Source: Aliihoeflea sp023389195 (GTDB lineage Bacteria > Pseudomonadota > Alphaproteobacteria > Rhizobiales > Rhizobiaceae). From it: a stretch of DNA of 64,000 bases. Below are positions 62,361 through 64,000 of the stretch, piece by piece. The notes under the pieces were generated by a model that worked only from the letters and a program-made list of their open reading frames with translations, did not search any database and was not told where the DNA came from. The stretch lies in assembly GCA_023389195.1 (NCBI GenBank), contig JAEWET010000036.1, positions 1 to 64,000 of the forward strand. Reading direction: 5' to 3'. Within the stretch, counting starts at the first letter, position 1. Each line of letters opens with the position of its first letter. Made by a program: the position numbers and the translations under genes.

Positions 62361-64000
62361 TCAGTTGACCACGCCACTACCCGGGTACTTCTCGAACACC
62401 CACTGATAGGTCCGCTCGACCTTCTCGTCGAACACACCTTGCCCGTACGCCTGAGGCAGCCCGTCGTCGTAGAGCTGTTGGATGGTCGCCTTGACCGCTG
62501 CCTTGGCGCGTTCCTTGAGCCGCCAGTCCAGAACCAGCTTCTCGGCCTTGAGCTTCTCCAGTAGGGACTTGGCCACGCGCTTGATGAGGTCCTCGTCCTC
62601 TGGCCCGAGCTTGGGCTCCGGCTGGGTCAGGATGTCGAAGATCGCCAGCTCTTCCTCGGTCAGACCCTGTCGGATTGCCCTCTGGTCTTCAGTGGTCATG
62701 TCGCCGACCAGTGCTAGGAGCTGGTTAAAGAAGTCGGCGGCAGTCAGGCTTCCGGCATTGTATTGCGCGACCAGAGCCTCGAAACGCTCCACGAGGCCGC
62801 GCCGTGTCGGATTGCGAGCGGCCATTTCCTCCAGCCTATCCTCGACTGCCCGGCGTAGGCGCTGGGTTTCGGTGCGCTGGCGATTTCCCGTGTCGAACAT
62901 GGCCCTCAGGCGCTCGATGTCGATCCGGGAGAGGTCGAACAAGCCAGTGGTGTCGCCGTCTTCGCGAATGGGTGCCGTTATCTCCACACCGGCAATCGAG
63001 TTGTCGAGCAAGGCTTCGATCTTGCCGGAGACCTCCGATATGTCCGGCCTCTCGGTGAGGGAGCGGATGCGCTCGGCAATAACCTCGATGGCTGCCGAGA
63101 TCTTGCGGTAGGGTTCGGCCCGGGCATCGGGCAGGACGGCTTTGAAGGTGGACCAGACGTTTGAAGCCATCGCAAGGAAGGTGCGGCGTTCGGGGTCGGT
63201 GCCGTTCAATGCTTCTACGGCATCCCCGAGCCTTCTCAGCCGGTCAAACCCGGTCACCTCTAGGATCGCCGCCGCGTCAACGTCCCGCGCCCGGCAGAAG
63301 GCCAGAGCCTCGTCGATGGCCTGGGCGAGATCGTCGACCAGTGCGGACTTGTCCTCGATGGGCTTGGCATTCGTCGCGCCGCCCACGGCATAGATAGCGA
63401 GCGCCTTCTCCAGATTGCGAAAGATACCGACATAGTCGACGATCAGACCGGCCTTCTTGCCCGGCGCATTCCGGTTGGCCCGAGCGATGGTCTGCATCAG
63501 GGTGTGGTTCTTCATCGGCTTGTCGAGATAGATGGTCGAGCAAGTCGGCACGTCGAAGCCGGTGATCCACATGGCACAGACGAAGACCAGACGAAGCGGA
63601 TCGCTGCCCTTCTTGAACCGCTCGTCCAAATCCTCTTCGATCATCCGCCTCCGGTGGGTGCGAATGTCGAGGCTCTTGGCCTCCATGTCGGCGATCTCGT
63701 TCTGGCCTTGGCTGACCACGACAGCCATGTCCGTCTCGCGCATGAAGGCGATGACGGCGGCCAAAGCCTCGCGCTGATCGGCAGGGGCTGAGCCAAGGGC
63801 TGCCTCGCGCCGTGCAATCTCGGCAACCCACGAGCGGCGAACCTTGTCGTACATCTTGACCGCCGTCGCCTTGTCGATGGCCACGAACATGGCCTTACCG
63901 CGATAGCCGCGACCGACGAAGTGGCGAACGAGATCCTCGGCGATCCGGTCCAGACGGTCTTCGCGGGTGATCAGGTGGTATTGGGTGCCGAGACGCTTCT
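62361..64000 (-). CDS. hsdR: Type I restriction endonuclease subunit R (C-terminal part)
   Basis: The visible 546 residues are the C-terminal part of HsdR, the motor and nuclease subunit of a type I restriction-modification system. The second RecA-like helicase domain is seen (FVCAMWITGFDVPTCSTIYLDKPM as motif V region and QTIARANRNAPGKKAGLIVDYVG as motif VI). The long helical C-terminal domain that contacts the methylase complex follows. The nuclease domain, Walker motifs and start are outside the window. hsdM and hsdS are expected further upstream. The reading frame is intact throughout the visible part. Confidence 0.92.
   Translation of the reverse strand, partial: KRLGTQYHLITREDRLDRIAEDLVRHFVGRGYRGKAMFVAIDKATAVKMYDKVRRSWVAEIARREAALGSAPADQREALAAVIAFMRETDMAVVVSQGQNEIADMEAKSLDIRTHRRRMIEEDLDERFKKGSDPLRLVFVCAMWITGFDVPTCSTIYLDKPMKNHTLMQTIARANRNAPGKKAGLIVDYVGIFRNLEKALAIYAVGGATNAKPIEDKSALVDDLAQAIDEALAFCRARDVDAAAILEVTGFDRLRRLGDAVEALNGTDPERRTFLAMASNVWSTFKAVLPDARAEPYRKISAAIEVIAERIRSLTERPDISEVSGKIEALLDNSIAGVEITAPIREDGDTTGLFDLSRIDIERLRAMFDTGNRQRTETQRLRRAVEDRLEEMAARNPTRRGLVERFEALVAQYNAGSLTAADFFNQLLALVGDMTTEDQRAIRQGLTEEELAIFDILTQPEPKLGPEDEDLIKRVAKSLLEKLKAEKLVLDWRLKERAKAAVKATIQQLYDDGLPQAYGQGVFDEKVERTYQWVFEKYPGSGVVN

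Larger units (their letters stand above)
60054..64000. mobile_element. Integrated element with serine recombinase and type I restriction genes (left end)
   Basis: From about 60054 the sequence is no longer dprA. It carries a large serine recombinase, a 192-residue unknown and part of hsdR, and has more A/T-rich stretches than the core genome. Integration into dprA by the recombinase explains the break. The right end, and the missing dprA 5' part, must lie beyond the window. Whether it is a genomic island, an integrative element or a decayed prophage cannot be told. Confidence 0.8.

Overview
The window is a contiguous piece of a high-GC alphaproteobacterial chromosome, most likely of the order Hyphomicrobiales (Rhizobiales). 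This rests on several signs: a DivK-PleD pair, a DUF2336 and a DUF3572 protein, an alphaproteobacterial LexA box (GTTC-N7-GTTC) at dinB, a poly-hydroxyalkanoate synthase, and the gene order dprA-topA-rnr-DUF983-NUDIX-rpmG-pleD-divK that I know from rhizobia. Genus cannot be decided from the sequence alone. Almost everything up to about 60.05 kb looks like ordinary core chromosome; the last 4 kb are accessory.

Layout. 0-3 kb: end of the ribosomal protein region (adk end, rpsM, rpsK, rpoA, rplQ) closed by a strong bidirectional terminator. 3-6.4 kb (minus): map-radC, a small DUF486 membrane protein and an MFS transporter. 6.5-18.1 kb: an FAD oxidoreductase, tRNA-Glu, an M15-like lipoprotein, phaC, a small lipoprotein, an aminotransferase, hom and recJ, then patatin, hisI and folE on the minus strand. 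18.4-22.2 kb (plus): an Fe-S scaffold protein, yidD, thrS and an acyltransferase. 22.2-29.4 kb: a secreted unknown, nitroreductase plus flavin reductase, CoA-ester lyase plus MaoC, DUF2336 and parE. 29.5-32 kb: a frameshifted LuxR-type regulator and a membrane diguanylate cyclase. 31.9-36.5 kb: the glycine cleavage operon gcvT-gcvH-gcvP behind a tandem glycine riboswitch. 36.5-41.9 kb: an XRE regulator with a clear operator, the glutathione-dependent formaldehyde genes fghA and frmA, hydrolases, a helical lipoprotein and a two-helix ion channel. 42-51 kb: dnaE, an SOS-controlled dinB, small enzymes, divK and pleD. 51-59 kb: a candidate small RNA, rpmG, a second MFS transporter, NUDIX, DUF983, rnr and topA.

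59.4-64 kb: dprA, the natural-transformation gene, is cut after its C-terminal part. At the break begins foreign DNA carrying a large serine recombinase, an unknown 192-residue protein, and the C-terminal part of a type I restriction HsdR subunit that runs off the window. This is the left end of an integrated mobile element with a restriction module and is the most interesting part of the window.

Other points of interest are the uncharacterised RNA at 51.1-51.27 kb, with an anti-Shine-Dalgarno-like CCTCCT loop, the GGGAGTA inverted repeats inside the rpsM-rpsK gap, and the repeated use of convergent gene pairs whose stop codons overlap. No rRNA genes and no CRISPR arrays were seen. Many long open frames lie antisense to real genes; they are a by-product of high GC and were left out.
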